In this document: positions 45,224 through 56,400 of the stretch, in pieces | Layout of the letters: the number at the start of each line of letters is the position of its first letter | Position numbering within the stretch: position 1 is the first letter of the stretch | Assembly (NCBI GenBank): GCA_009733775.1 | Contig: WOGZ01000183.1 | Location: 1 to 64,000, forward strand | From: Alectoria sarmentosa | Lineage: Eukaryota; Ascomycota; Lecanoromycetes; Lecanorales; Parmeliaceae | DNA length: 64,000 nt | Direction: 5' to 3' | Notes under the pieces: generated by a model | The model's input: the letters and a program-made list of their open reading frames with translations, nothing else | Told to the model about the DNA's origin: nothing | Database searches by the model: none | Position numbers and translations under genes: made by a program

Positions 45224-45750
45224 ATGGCTCCTCCAGGTGAACTTGACCTCGAAACTCTCGGCACTCCCGAAAGCTGCGTTGCGGACTTCTGCCTCATCCC
45301 TGTATTTGCTCAGCTGCGGCTACAGGTTTTCAAGTTTTAACCCTGTGGCAGATCGGAACCCCTACGGCGTCAGTGTCACAAGAGGTTGCAGACGTTCAGC
45401 GCTTGATGCAGAAGAGCAGCTTGACATACTCAATGCATTCCGCAGGGACGACTGTGGGTGAGTGATGATTTATTATTGCAAAGGTAAGCTGATATAAGGG
45501 GCAAGGCTGAAGACTGGGGTAGAAGGTTCTTGGGATGATGTGATGCGTCTTATTGGCCAGGCGCATTTTATGTTGCACAAGAAGGGGATTGTGAGGATAC
45601 AGACTGATATCAGGGTCGGTTCCAGGTATGATATCTCAAAGAAGGCACTCGAGTACTACGAAGCTCACAGGTCACAGGACCGATAAGATGCAAAAGTTCA
45701 GCGAGAAAGTAATGGCTGTGAATGACATTCTCGCCGGCGATGTCAAATGA
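45224..45750 (+). CDS. ECM15: UPF0045/ECM15-like (MTH1187 family) protein
   Basis: Four exons (45224-45301, 45352-45457, 45523-45625, 45678-45750) join in phase to 119 residues. The fold is a small alpha/beta ferredoxin-like one. Conserved blocks are CVADFCLIPIGTPTASVSQ, SLTYSMHSAGTTVEGSWDDV and VRIQTDIRVGSRTDK. The family forms tetramers and members have been proposed to bind thiamine or its precursors; yeast ECM15 has no firm function. Three tiny introns in 530 bp make this easy to miss. Length agrees with the family (about 100-105 plus a short N-terminal extension). Confidence 0.93.
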
Positions 45751-45937
45751 TGATCAAAGCTGCAGCTCGGTCACATATACACATATGTAAGAAAATGAAA
45801 ATGCTACCAAAGACGCGCCCCACGCTATGCAGTACGCCCTTCCAATGCAAGCTCTATGGTTTTCCAATGCAGCCCTCGCTATGCAATATCAAATCTATCC
45901 CTCGTAATTTTTGTTTGCCTCGTCATCATTTCCCCTC

Positions 45938-47196
45938 TCACATCTGATGTGCGAGCCATGCAACGAAAAGTGCGCCTAGCCAGCAATAGCTGTCGAGTGC
46001 CAAAATTGAAAGGCTGCTTGCACCGCTGGTTGATGTAGTGGTGACTGAAGGTTTGGTCTGTCCTACTGCGGTCGTCGATATCCCATTCAAACTGTTGACT
46101 ACGCTGATGGCCGAACCCTCGTCAAAAAAGTCGACGAGCAAGAAGGCTGGGGCTTTGCCGTAGGCGGCCGAACATTCAGAGGCAGCGGCGCCTAAGCTTC
46201 CAACACCGCTATTCCCATTAGTGGTGGTGATGTTCGCAGTGTCTGGGATGTCGATACCGAATCCTTCATTCGTATCGAGGAAGTGGTTCACCAGTGGCAA
46301 ACGACCAGATGATATGGCCGTGGCCGTCTGTTCAAACACCGCCGACGGCCTATCTGCGACGCAAGAGAAATTGGACAAGCTTGTCACGTTGTATGGATTC
46401 TCAAATACGAAAGTAAATTCGTCAAGTAGGTAGGGAGCGACAGTGTTAGCCGAAGGGTCTAGATCCGCAACAAAGGTCACCAGGCGAGTATTGTTGGAGA
46501 TCATCTCTTGCAAGCTGGGCCAGGTAGCTAAGGCGGTGGTAGTTGAAGGTGGCTGGTACCCATAAGATGTAATGTTTGCGGCTTCGAACTCTGCGTTGAG
46601 ATCTTCTGCTGTTGCGTCGTCCGAATTCACCAATAGGATCGTGACCACATCGTTCGGATTACCATCCATCCATGTCTTAATTGTTGTTAACCAAGCACTG
46701 AGCGTCCCGGCATCCAACACTGGCACATTTCGGAGTCAGCATTCCCATTTGAGAATGAAAATTGGAGTAATGAGACATGTGGGGAGTAAATCAGGTAGTT
46801 AAAGGGGTACTTTGCTCCTACACATGACTCGCGACTCAGAAAGCAGTCTCAAACAGGAAGAGATAATCCGAAAAGTGCCTTACAGCTGCAGCTAGTATGG
46901 CAGAGGTGCCATGCTCCATTATTGTTGTGAACTTGTGCAGTGAGAAGGCGGACGCCAGCCGTGAGCTGGGCTACGCTGTTGACGTTCTGATTGCCAGCAT
47001 CACTAAAGGATACGCTATTCGAAGCCGATGCATTGTTGAGGAAGGGACTGTCGTGGGCACCGAGCTGTGTAATATTTGAGTAAGCTCTTGAGCAGAGGTC
47101 TGGGGAGTTGTTGCAAGCGATGGTCGTATTGCGTGGAGCAAGAACGGCGCCCAAGGCTGCCTGGATGACTAGGAACCAGCCAAAAAGACTCTGCAT
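45938..47196 (-). CDS. secreted GPI-type PLC-X domain protein
   Basis: Exons 47196-46884 and 46719-45938 give 364 residues. A signal peptide (FGWFLVIQAALGAVLA) is followed by a phosphatidylinositol-phospholipase-C-like X domain. The two catalytic histidines lie in QLGAHDSPF (His48) and LCHTSC (His100), with LLDAGTLSAWL after the junction and NPNDVVTILLVN as the core strand. The C-terminus is Ser/Thr-rich and ends in a hydrophobic stretch (GALFVAWLA), as in GPI-anchored proteins. Fungal members of this type are cell-surface proteins of unknown substrate. The missing Y domain is normal for the family. Confidence 0.9.
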
Positions 47197-47892
47197 CTTG
47201 TATAGTCTTGGTAGAATGATTAAGAGATGTAGAAGAGGAGAAAGGTCAGTTCAGTGGTGGCGAGTACCTGTCATAGAGTAGAGCAAGTGGACAGGTAAGA
47301 AAAAAGGCTTCAACGTTGTAGCGACTGTGGATGCAGGTAAAGAAGAAGAGAAAGAAGATGCTGATAGGTATGTTAATTACATTGCATCCAGGAAGTCTGA
47401 TCAACAGAGACGAGACCTTTAACAAAGGAAAACGCTGATTTGCCACCCATTCCTAGACTCGTAAGCTCGCCGATGTGCCGGGCGGGTCTCTCTTTTTATT
47501 ACTACTTATTAACTGCCTTCCTGCAGCTTATTCATCCTTCTTCGTGTCATTGGATGGATCCTTTCCATTCGCTGCAGGGATACCGCCTCCCCACACACAT
47601 ACATATCCAGGCTGGGCTTCTTCACCAGCCTTTTGCTTCGAATGTGGAGAGGTGTACTGATGACGCGCACGAGTGGGGTGAGATCGTACGATCAGGTTTA
47701 TTTTTAGTGGTTTTAGGGGACCACGCTAGGATAAGATGCCGTCACCACTCACCAGTCCCTTGTCTGAGATCTCCCCTTTTTTTATTCATACCCAGCTTTT
47801 TCCCCACACCACGCAACCTTTTTTTGACACAAATTATTCTACACTCAACTATTCTCTTATTACACAGCTTTAGAATAATCCCCCAATTCATC
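47197..47892. other. divergent promoter region
   Basis: About 700 bp. It is strongly CT-rich upstream of the Q-rich gene (about 47760-47890), a usual feature of filamentous ascomycete promoters for highly expressed genes. A long open frame across it is not supported. Confidence 0.5.
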
Positions 47893-48586
47893 ATGTCGGC
47901 TGCATCATACTACGACAAGGCCGCCACCGGAGAGGAAACCTCTCGCCTTGCACCAACCTCGGGCGAGCAATCCGGCGCAATGCATTCTGGCACGCAGGGC
48001 TACGGCCAAGAAATGCGCCAAGGCATGCAAGAGCAGCAGCAGCATGGCTTCCCTCAACAGGGATACAATGAGCAGAGTGGTAATGGCATCTACAATGGAC
48101 AAGACCCGAAGATGGTCAACAACAACTACGCACAGGGTGCTCAACAGCTGGAAGGCCATGGAGCTCAGGGAGCAGTAGCTGATGACAGAGATACTATTAC
48201 CAAATGTAACGATAATCCACCAGACTACAAATAGATGATTTCAGGAACTGTGTCTTTGATGAATGGATTTCTCATTACGCTTCCGAACGACACGCTTGCA
48301 CGCGCTGGCTTGCTACTGACCGCCGCAGTACGAATCTACACTGTCTAACACTTTCGCTTGTGTTTACAATAGTACTTGACAGAATTGAGAAGAAATTTGG
48401 AGGTGATCGCTTCAACAATCCGGAGAACGCGGAAAAAAACAAGGCGTTGAATGAGAACATTCTCAAGAGGGTGAAGCAGGTTATGGGTATGGTGATGTGA
48501 GTTATGTCCCGGTTTTGCAAAAAGACGCCTTGCTGACAATTTGCAGGCAGAGAGGCCCCAGCATGCTTATGAATATGGTGAAGTGA
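47893..48586 (+). CDS. Gln/Gly-rich small protein, three exons
   Basis: Exons 47893-48205, 48373-48496 and 48547-48586 give 158 residues in phase. The first exon is Gln/Gly-rich (QEQQQHGFPQQGY) and probably disordered. The second encodes a charged helical segment DRIEKKFGGDRF, preceded by DDRDTITK; this resembles the C-terminal helix of small ascomycete stress-type proteins with a DRD...KKFGG pattern. A branch site (GTCTAAC) sits before the second acceptor and CTGAC before the third. Without the splice the frame would stop at PPDYK after 113 codons. Function unknown. Confidence 0.6.
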
Positions 48587-50238
48587 GCCAGATACCCACG
48601 AACGAGGACTAGGCAAGAAAGGTCTTCGATTGAGAAGTTTAATTGCAGTTACAATATGAGCATAAATGAAATATACCAAGCCGACAAGAGAGCAGCAACC
48701 TAATAGCAAATGCAGTTCCTATTGAAGACAGTCGCGCAGAATTTCCATGCAGTCCACTATCATGCGGCCTGTAATGGTCCCAACTGAGCAGCTCATACCC
48801 CTTTGTTGAAATAGACTTGTCAGAAGCATACTGTACGAAAAGCTGATATATGCCATTACAACGAGCAGAGATAGTACCAACGCGGATTTCTGCCGCAAAG
48901 TAAGCATCTTGTCGAGCGCGCTTACAATCTGAAACACATCAAAGTGTATTCGACGGTTGGGGGAAACTGTCCCCGAATACTACGACAATCATAAGCCGAG
49001 CTGCCATCATCACTCACCTCGAGATATTCAAACGACGTAATTGACTTGTGGAGAATCACTCGGATCTAAATTAGCAAGCTGGGAAGCCTAAGCTTCGCTT
49101 GTCCTTACGGTCTATCATTGAAAGAGCCAGTCTGTCCGATGCAAAATGGCTTATTGCAGCGATTAGCGAACCTGTCGTAAAATCTCGCCATATGCGCCGG
49201 CACCGCCAGCGAAGGCAGTGTGGCTGATTGGTATCGTCCACGCCAAACGTGTCGACATACAGCGTTGACTGCGATTGAGTAGGTCAAGTGATCAGGAATC
49301 GTGAAGTGTTAGGGCTACCCATCATTCTGTCATAGCTTCTAGCCTTCTGAACATATGACAACTACCCCAGCACGCCTATGGAAGAACCAACGAGGTTACG
49401 ATTCGATGGGACAACACTCGGTGCTGTATTCCGCGAGGAGTCTCTGTACCCAGAGCTAATTCAGGTGATATTAGGCGCAAAAAGATGTATCATGATGGCT
49501 TTGGTATCATCTCAGCCCCAGCCCTTCTGGGACGAGCTCTCCGGGCGTTGTTGCGGGGGGCTAGCATCTTGACCACTTGACAGGTAAGAGAACGGAGCAT
49601 AGATTAGGGGTGGTTTTTGCAATCTGGCCTCAAAATAGGTTAGTCGGGTTTGAGCTACAAATTGACTCGAGTGGTCGATATCATACCAATTCGGAGCGGT
49701 AGCAAATCCTCCTCCATAAAAAACATGCAACCGAATACTTGATTGGGCAGGACAAACGTTGGTGTCTTTCGCAGTCGAGCCTTTATCTACCACCTTGCCT
49801 GAAACCTCACGATAAGTGTCTTCGGTCAATGGACTAGCTAAGCAGTTCTAGAAGTAAGATTTTTTCAAAACGCTATTCTGGGGACTGTCGTATACACAAT
49901 GTAATCGCTTAGACTAATCTAAGCCTAGGCTTCTCTTGCTTTCAATTCGTCATGGCCATTTCCAGCGCATTCCATTAGTACCGCCCTACAGTGGCAGGCT
50001 CAGTACGGTAGGAATAGCGTGCTTGGGATCATTTAGGCCTCCAAAAGAAACTCATTCCTTCACAAGGAGTACCGCAGATGATGATAGTGGGTCTTATAAA
50101 CCGCGATATTCACCCTGTCTTATTCATCTCTAATTTATCTCGAGATGTCCGTCCCCGGTCGACGGTGGCCATCACCTGAATATATTGGACGATAAAAAAA
50201 AGATTCTCGGTAATATTGGGCCATTCTGTCAAGGAAGT
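48587..50238. other. 1.65 kb region with weak coding signals
   Basis: Apart from the small minus-strand candidate listed separately, short frames near 49512-49829 (minus) and 49378-49572 (plus) have no consistent splicing or family match. The right end is the promoter of the broken S66 gene. Confidence 0.4.
48719..49258 (-). CDS. possible small protein with one transmembrane helix
   Basis: A tentative phase-0 chain joins an ATG at 49258 (MSTRLAWTIP...), a middle exon near 49069-49020 (IRVILHKSITSFEYLE) and a last exon from about 48932 to 48719 (IVSALDKMLTLRQKS...). The last exon carries a hydrophobic stretch LVLSLLVVMAYISFSYSMLL. It recalls the start of the C-terminal part of fungal DUF7580/HeLo-type proteins (a LAxxLASSxLxL-like helix), but the resemblance is faint. 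It may be a decayed fragment of such a gene. Confidence 0.3.
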
Positions 50239-51201
50239 ATGATGGCAAATGGAAAAGTTCCTCTCGCCCTTCGCAGAGGCGACACAATAGCGTTCATATC
50301 CCCTTCGGCACGCCTCAACCACATCTTCCCGGCTCCCCTCAACCGAGCAAAATCGCATTTAGAACGCCTAGGTTATCGCGTCAAGGTCATATTCAACCAA
50401 TCTGAATCTCTCATCTTCAGAGACTCCATCCTCCAGCGGCGCGAAGAGATACAATCCGCCTTCGCAGATCCATTAATCAAAGCTATCATCTGCACCGTTG
50501 ATGACAGTCATGCGAACGAGCTGTTACCGCACTTGGACTATGGGCTCATCAGAATGAACGCCGCTATAACGGAGTTGGGGGATTACCCACAGTCATTGCA
50601 ATTCACCATCGAACATCTCCTCTACGTGCTTCAAGACTCAGTCGGCAAGCCAATTGGCCCTGTTCCGAGATCTTTGGAATGGGCTGCAAAATTGCCTGAC
50701 CTCGGCACCGACTCCCAGCGACCTAGAGAACAATTTCCATCGCCGGGCTGGACGTGGCTGCGACCCGGCAAAGCAACAGGTCGCGTCTTCGGTGGCTGTT
50801 TACCGTCCATCCTCCACTTAGCAGGAACGAAATTCTGGCCGGATTACCGCGACCGTATCCTGCTTCTCGAAAATCCGATGGGCGAGAAGATGGAAGATCC
50901 ATTTTCTCTAACCTCGACGCGAGCCAAGATGGCTGACCTGGTCAACTTGGGGGTGTTTGAGCAGATTAACGGAGTTATCGTGGGAAGGCCGTACTGATAT
51001 GACGAGGAAATGCGAAACGAATTTGCACAGATGGTCAAAGATCAGTGCTACGGGACTGATTTCCCTATCTTGCTGAATGTTGATGTTGGACATACTGATC
51101 CTATTCTTACCGTTCCGTTGAATGCTATGGTTGGTTTGGATTCCGAGAAAGATGAATTTACTATCTTGGAGGCTGGAGTATGTGCCAATAATGGAGATTG
51201 A
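50239..51201 (+). pseudogene. broken LD-carboxypeptidase (peptidase S66) gene
   Basis: One frame runs across the span, with an in-frame TGA at 50996-50998. Before it come LRRGDTIAFISPSARLN, TVDDSHANELLPHLDY, a Trp-rich GWTWLRPGKATGRVFGGCLPS and GVIVGRPY; after it come YDEEMRNEFAQ and VDVGHTDP with the catalytic His. In intact family members a Gly occupies the stop position, so GGA to TGA is likely. The segment between DYGLIR and ITELGDYPQSLQF is also about 35 residues short. That segment normally carries the GYSD(I/F)T nucleophile Ser. The Glu region (LLLENP) and His remain. Both losses point to a non-functional gene. Fungal S66 proteins are usually thought to act on bacterial-type LD-peptide bonds or microcin-like substrates. 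The start at 50239 is the first ATG in frame. Confidence 0.8.
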
Positions 51202-51663
51202 AATGGTCAAGCAAAACTCGTTCCACAGCTTCGCAGTCTCTTACGCTGAGGGCTCACCACACAGCACTGTTTCATCGGCAGTTGAATCGTTCTTGCCTAG
51301 AACCCCAAAAGTGAGATATCGAAGAAGCTGTCACGCAGTCACTGACTCTAACTTCTAGATTTGTTAAATCTGCCCCAGGAGTTGGGCTTGTTGCCGTGCC
51401 TTAACACACTAGTGGCGTTTTGGGTATTTGTGTCCAAAAAGCCCCACTGTGACATGGGACGTGGATATTGCTCTTCAGCTTCAACCTACACTACAACTCC
51501 TCATGCAACGGCGTCCGGCGCTCGTGATTAGTATATTGCATCGGCTAGCAATATTTGTGTAAAATGTCTTGGTACTCAGGGCTGAACCCTGAAATTTACG
51601 CAGCCAGAGACTAGCGTAATCTTGGCACTCCTATGTTTTAGCACAACACAGTAGCCTCCCGCC
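51202..51663. other. intergenic region
   Basis: About 460 bp; only short frames. Promoter of the DUF952 gene expected at the right end. Confidence 0.5.
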
Positions 51664-52074
51664 ATGTTAGCACCACATTCAGATAAACCCACATCCGTCG
51701 AAATGCCAGCTCCGTCTCCTCTTCCCAAATACGTCTACAAGATCCTCCCGAAAGCGCCTCCAGATCCACTGCCAGCCAACCTACCAGTCTCTGCTTTTGA
51801 TGCCCAAGACGGTTTCATACACCTCTCCACCGCTGCACAGACACCTGCTACCGCTGGGCGCTTTTTCTCTGCGAGTGAGAAGCTGTGGGTGCTCAAGATA
51901 CCGCTGGGGCAGATTGAGAGCAACGTGAAGTGGGAAGAGGCGGAGAGTGGCTGCTTCGCCCATCTCTATGAAGCGGACCTAGGACGGGCGGAGGTCGATG
52001 ATACGAAGGCGTATGCGAGAGGTGAAGGCGATGATTGGGTTGCTATGCTCGAGACGGATGAATGGCTTTCTTGA
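51664..52074 (+). CDS. DUF952 family protein
   Basis: 136 residues in one exon. The DUF952 fold starts at YVYKILPKAPP and holds FDAQDGFIHLSTAAQTPATAGRFF, the DGFIHLS block that defines the family, then WVLKIPLGQI and FAHLYEADL. No function is established for DUF952; the fold resembles that of ADP-ribosyl-transferase-related proteins. It converges on MED20, with 79 bp between the stop codons. A second ATG (MPAPSPLPK) lies 14 codons downstream. Confidence 0.92.
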   Translation: MLAPHSDKPTSVEMPAPSPLPKYVYKILPKAPPDPLPANLPVSAFDAQDGFIHLSTAAQTPATAGRFFSASEKLWVLKIPLGQIESNVKWEEAESGCFAHLYEADLGRAEVDDTKAYARGEGDDWVAMLETDEWLS

Positions 52075-52153
52075 GATCTGACCATTTTGCTCCACCTCGG
52101 TGTCGTTCACAGGCCCAAGACTTAAGATTGAGCGGAATTCAATGCACGCAGTA

Positions 52154-52906
52154 TTATCTCGGCCTCAGAATTTCGCACCACTGCCTGACGGTCCCCTCTC
52201 CATCTCCCAATCCTGGCACCCAGTATATCTCCCTTGCCCCGTGCAGTGCCAAGCCCTCCCAGAAATCCTTGACCACCGCTTCCCCTGCTTCCCAGCCGTC
52301 TTTGCCCTGCTCAGCCTCTTCACCAACCCACGTAACCTCACATACCGCCCCTCTTCCCATCTGCCCACCGCCGCTGCCACCTTGCCTCAATTCTCCAACT
52401 CGAACCCTAAAATCGCCGACCTCGAATGCATGCCCGTTACCCACACCTAGTGTCTGTCGCTGCTGCCATAGAGGGCCAAACTTCGAGATTACGAGCTGAA
52501 TGAATTCTTCGCTCGCTGGACCGGCAGGGATGGAGACTATGGTCGCCGGCTCCCCGCTTGCTGCTTCAGCGCTTGTGTTGGATGAAGCTGGCGTTCCGGC
52601 TCTGGTCTGAGAAGCGCTGTGGGTGCTCGTGATGGCGACGAATGTCCGAGGTGCGCGATGCGAGAGGGTCAGAATTTGGAGGAAGCGGGGACCGGAAGAC
52701 TTGGCTTTGTCGACGCCATTCGTGAGAGAAGAGGACGATTGGACGGGAGGTTGGGCAGAGGGTGCTTCGCGGAAAATGCGGTGAGAGAGTGTCCAGGGAA
52801 GCAGGGGAGAGAGATCATAGTGGGAGGTGAGTTTGGCGAGGATGTCTTGGGTAGGACTGGAATCTGGGCTGGAGGCGGGCAGGAAGTAGAGCGCCGTCAC
52901 TGGCAT
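52154..52906 (-). CDS. MED20: Mediator complex subunit 20
   Basis: 250 residues in one exon. The start MPVTALYFLPAS is the usual family N-terminus. Conserved blocks in the second half are FIQLVISKFGPLWQQRQTL, GHAFEVGDFRVRVGELRQG and REIYWVPGLGDGEGTVRQWCEILR. MED20 (SRB2) is a head-module subunit that pairs with MED18 and contacts TBP. A Ser/Pro/Ala-rich insert (about 60-110) is longer than in yeast. The product is nuclear. Confidence 0.9.
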   Translation of the reverse strand: MPVTALYFLPASSPDSSPTQDILAKLTSHYDLSPLLPWTLSHRIFREAPSAQPPVQSSSSLTNGVDKAKSSGPRFLQILTLSHRAPRTFVAITSTHSASQTRAGTPASSNTSAEAASGEPATIVSIPAGPASEEFIQLVISKFGPLWQQRQTLGVGNGHAFEVGDFRVRVGELRQGGSGGGQMGRGAVCEVTWVGEEAEQGKDGWEAGEAVVKDFWEGLALHGAREIYWVPGLGDGEGTVRQWCEILRPR

Positions 52907-53451
52907 GCTGCGAGAGAACTGGTACTCAATTCATCGCGGTAGGTGTGCCTCTAGCTTCTCTTCTGAAGCTCCCGGAGATTTGGCATCGAAGAACAGGATT
53001 CGCTGGCGCAAAGCTGAGAACAAAGCGTTGGAATGCGCAAGTTGACTCGGATCAGTTTCCGAGGCTTGACAGCCAAGGCGCTACACAATCTTCATGCCTC
53101 AGGCATCCATTCGACGATCCAAGCCATCTTCTGCGCTGCTTCAATAGCAAAAATCCATGGCTTCACATTTTTCAGGTATCTATGTCCTAGAAGTGAAGGT
53201 CACGAGATTTTTCGGTGGGGCATTCTGAGCATTCTGAGCCACTTGGTACATTTTGTTGCTGCCTTCATTTGCCACTGCTCCTTGCGGAAGTTTAGCGCAG
53301 AATCAGGCATCAGCTTTTGTACGATGCAAAACCCAAGACCACGCAGGCTTCAAGTGATGTCCAGTTAACGAGGATCAGTTAAAAACATTGCCGTCGGTGT
53401 TCTGATATCACTCGGTTTTAATTCTCAGCAACGGGCGTTGTTTCAACCGGA
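52907..53451. other. divergent promoter region
   Basis: About 545 bp between MED20 (minus) and the HeLo-pseudokinase-protease gene (plus). No motif recognised. Confidence 0.4.
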
Positions 53452-56400
53452 ATGGAGCTCATCAGAACCGCCCACGCCCTGCTACCGCGGCGGCTAACCC
53501 AGATGTATGTTGATACGAAGAGGAGCTACGAACAGGTTGTGCAAGCCAACATCACCAATCCTCAACTCTCCTCATTACATCTCAAACTTAGAATACAGAA
53601 GGATCGATTGGTGGCATGGGGTTTAGAATGGGCCGACTCGAAAGCGGATCAAACTGGCGACATTGATGGATCTCTGGATCGGGCAGGCATAAGCGACTTG
53701 GTTGCCAGTATTATGTCCTCCATCAGAGAATTACTTGATGAAGCCGAGCGAATTCAGCCACGTTCACGGCCGCAGCTTCATGGAGGATACCCTGTCGACA
53801 AGGCAGGGATGCTATTCAGTCCCACGAACCAGTGGACTTCAATTGATTTGGCGCGCCTGGAAGACATTGTCAAAGATATCACGACCTCAATTGACACGTT
53901 ATGCGATCTATCAAGATCACAAGAGATTCTTCGCCAAGGCTCTACTAGTCAGAATGACAAGCGCTCCACTGGCCAAAGTGAAAAGCAACCTTCAAATGCT
54001 GTCTTCAACCCCGGAAAGTCGGGCGTATCCCAGGCTCAGGTCTCCTTAGAGAACGCTACGACGGCCGGTAAGGAGTCCATACCATCGACATGGCCTCAGG
54101 TCGCCGTCTCAACACGCATAGATCCCAGCAAATTGCGCTTCCCAGTGGTGAGACAGACGACCGAATCGTCGCCACCATCGTACGAAAATATCGCAAACAA
54201 GTCCGATGACAGAGTCTTTGCATGTTTACTCGATGTGCTACCATCCAATACGCCACTAAATCAGTCCGAAGGCAAACCGGTCTTGCTCGATTATGGCTTT
54301 ATTCAGGATGCAGACCCTGAGACTGGTCGTTTATCATCCCTTCGGCGTTACGAAGAGCTTTGCCTGGCTCTTGACCATAAGTCTGATGAGGCCAGATCTC
54401 GGTACACAGGAACAATGAGACTCCTCGGTTGGTTCGTGGATCCTCATCGGCGGAGGTACGCCTTCGTCTACGAAGTACCGGGGCCAGCTTCTCTGAGTAT
54501 CAGGGAGCTTGATCAACGTCACTCGCCGCAGAGTCTACTATCTTTTCTTCAGCATGCTGCCGACGCTGTTAGCAACAACATGCCTTGCTTGGAGGATCGG
54601 TTCCGTCTTGCTTTCCGGCTTGCATTGAGTTTGCTCCATATCCATGCTAAAGGCATATCCCACCGGAATATTAACAGCAGCAATGTCGTATTTGTGAACG
54701 AGGTTCGTCCCACAGATGCCAACTCCATGCCTTGGAAGGAAGGCGCCATCCGACATCCACTTCTAACTTCTTTCGATACCTGTGCAGAGGATACACGTGC
54801 TCCACATCAAGAAAGTTTCATTTCGAGCATCTACCGTCATCCGATGGCCGAAAGTGGCAAAAGGACTGCATACATGCCCGCTTACGACATTTACAGTTTA
54901 GGTTTAATTCTGCTGGAGGTGGGATTGTGGATGCCAATCCATCAACTCTGGAAGGCCAAATACTCACTCCAGACTTTCAAGGCAAGGCTACAGACCGTGT
55001 ATTCCAAGAAGCTCGCCGGTAAATGTGGGAATAGATATATGCGTGTGGTGGAGTACTGCCTGAGTTCTGCTGACGCCAGGCGCCCGAACCAATCCGCTAC
55101 AAACCAACAGTCCAGCGATAGACAGCAACCAAAGCTACAGACGGACTTCTATTGGAAAGCCCTCAAACCTCTAGAACGATGCTGCATGATCGATGACGAC
55201 GATCAACCAATCGTATTGCCCGCCCTCTTTACCTCTGATCCGCCCGAGCCCCTGCCAGTGGTCAGTGAGGCGGTCTCGGCACCAGTCCCTTGGCAAGCGC
55301 TTAAGGCTGATTCCCCTACCCAACCGGGCCATAAAGTCGATTTATTGGTCTGGTCGCATAACATTCCTCCGCCGGCTCGTACGTATTTCGATACGGTCAT
55401 GATGCCGAGATTGAGTCGCATGCTTGCAAAGGCGATCAACAGGTGGGAATCCTATGAAATAGACGTATTCATGGCCGGCAAAACCCCCGAGACAGCCAAA
55501 CCAACAGTCTTGATGGTCTGTAGTAGCATCTTGAGGGCTTGGAAGATCCTACAGTACGTCAACCAAGACAAGGAATTATTCGACATTCAAGTCGCTTCTG
55601 GCCAAATCACTTGGTCGAAAAAGAAGAAACGGCGACAAAGGAAGGCTGTTGCCCCAGAAGTGAGCCAAATAACGGGTCGACAGCCATCACGATACCAAGA
55701 AAAACCGACATGTGGAGCGTCAATTGGTTGTTTTGTTGATGAGCAGCACTCGGAAGCGGTGACATTTGGAGGAATAGTCTTAGTAAATGGCGAGGCCCAT
55801 GGGATGAGCGTACACCATATGCTCCAAGAAGATCAGGAGCCGGACCTTAGCTTGGACGGCTTGGAGAGCTTATTAGCCGACGAAATGGCTATCCTCGACA
55901 TTTCCGAAGATAAATTGCATGACCTTGAGTGCCTTCGAGCCCTCGATTCGGACGACTCTGAAATGGTTGAGGACGCCAATATGGGTGACTTGCCGGGTAC
56001 CATGCCCGGCGAGGGTGAGCACGTTATTGTTACACAACCGGCTCTGGATGATGTTGACGAGAACTTCTTCCCGGACGAAGACGAAATGAGTGATGATCAC
56101 CTTGTGAGTCATGGCTTAGGCAATATCCATGCATCCTCAGGGCTGAGACGATTGACCTATGGATCTGTTGCGCATGAGGTCGACTGGGTACTGTTTAAAA
56201 TTCACGAGGAGCGAAGAGTATCAACGAACACGGTAGAAGGAGGGGCCAAACATTGTCAAGCTCAGGGCTCATACCCGTCTCAAGTGCTCAAAGCCGAAAC
56301 ACTCGGAAGCCTACGAGTCCACGCATATGGATCAACGAGCGGACTTGCTACCGGAACAATACTACCAACGATGCAACAAACCAAGATGCCGGGGAGGGTC

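Noticed and set aside
47440..47892. 5' part of the 264-codon frame upstream of the Q-rich gene
   Set aside because: The segment is CT-rich promoter-like DNA; the first plausible ATG with a coding-like sequence is at 47893.
50993..51033. A 41-bp intron removing the in-frame TGA of the S66 gene
   Set aside because: Ends fit GT...AG, but the removed codons (YDEEMRNEFAQ) look conserved in the family and the intron would be unusually short; premature stop is simpler.
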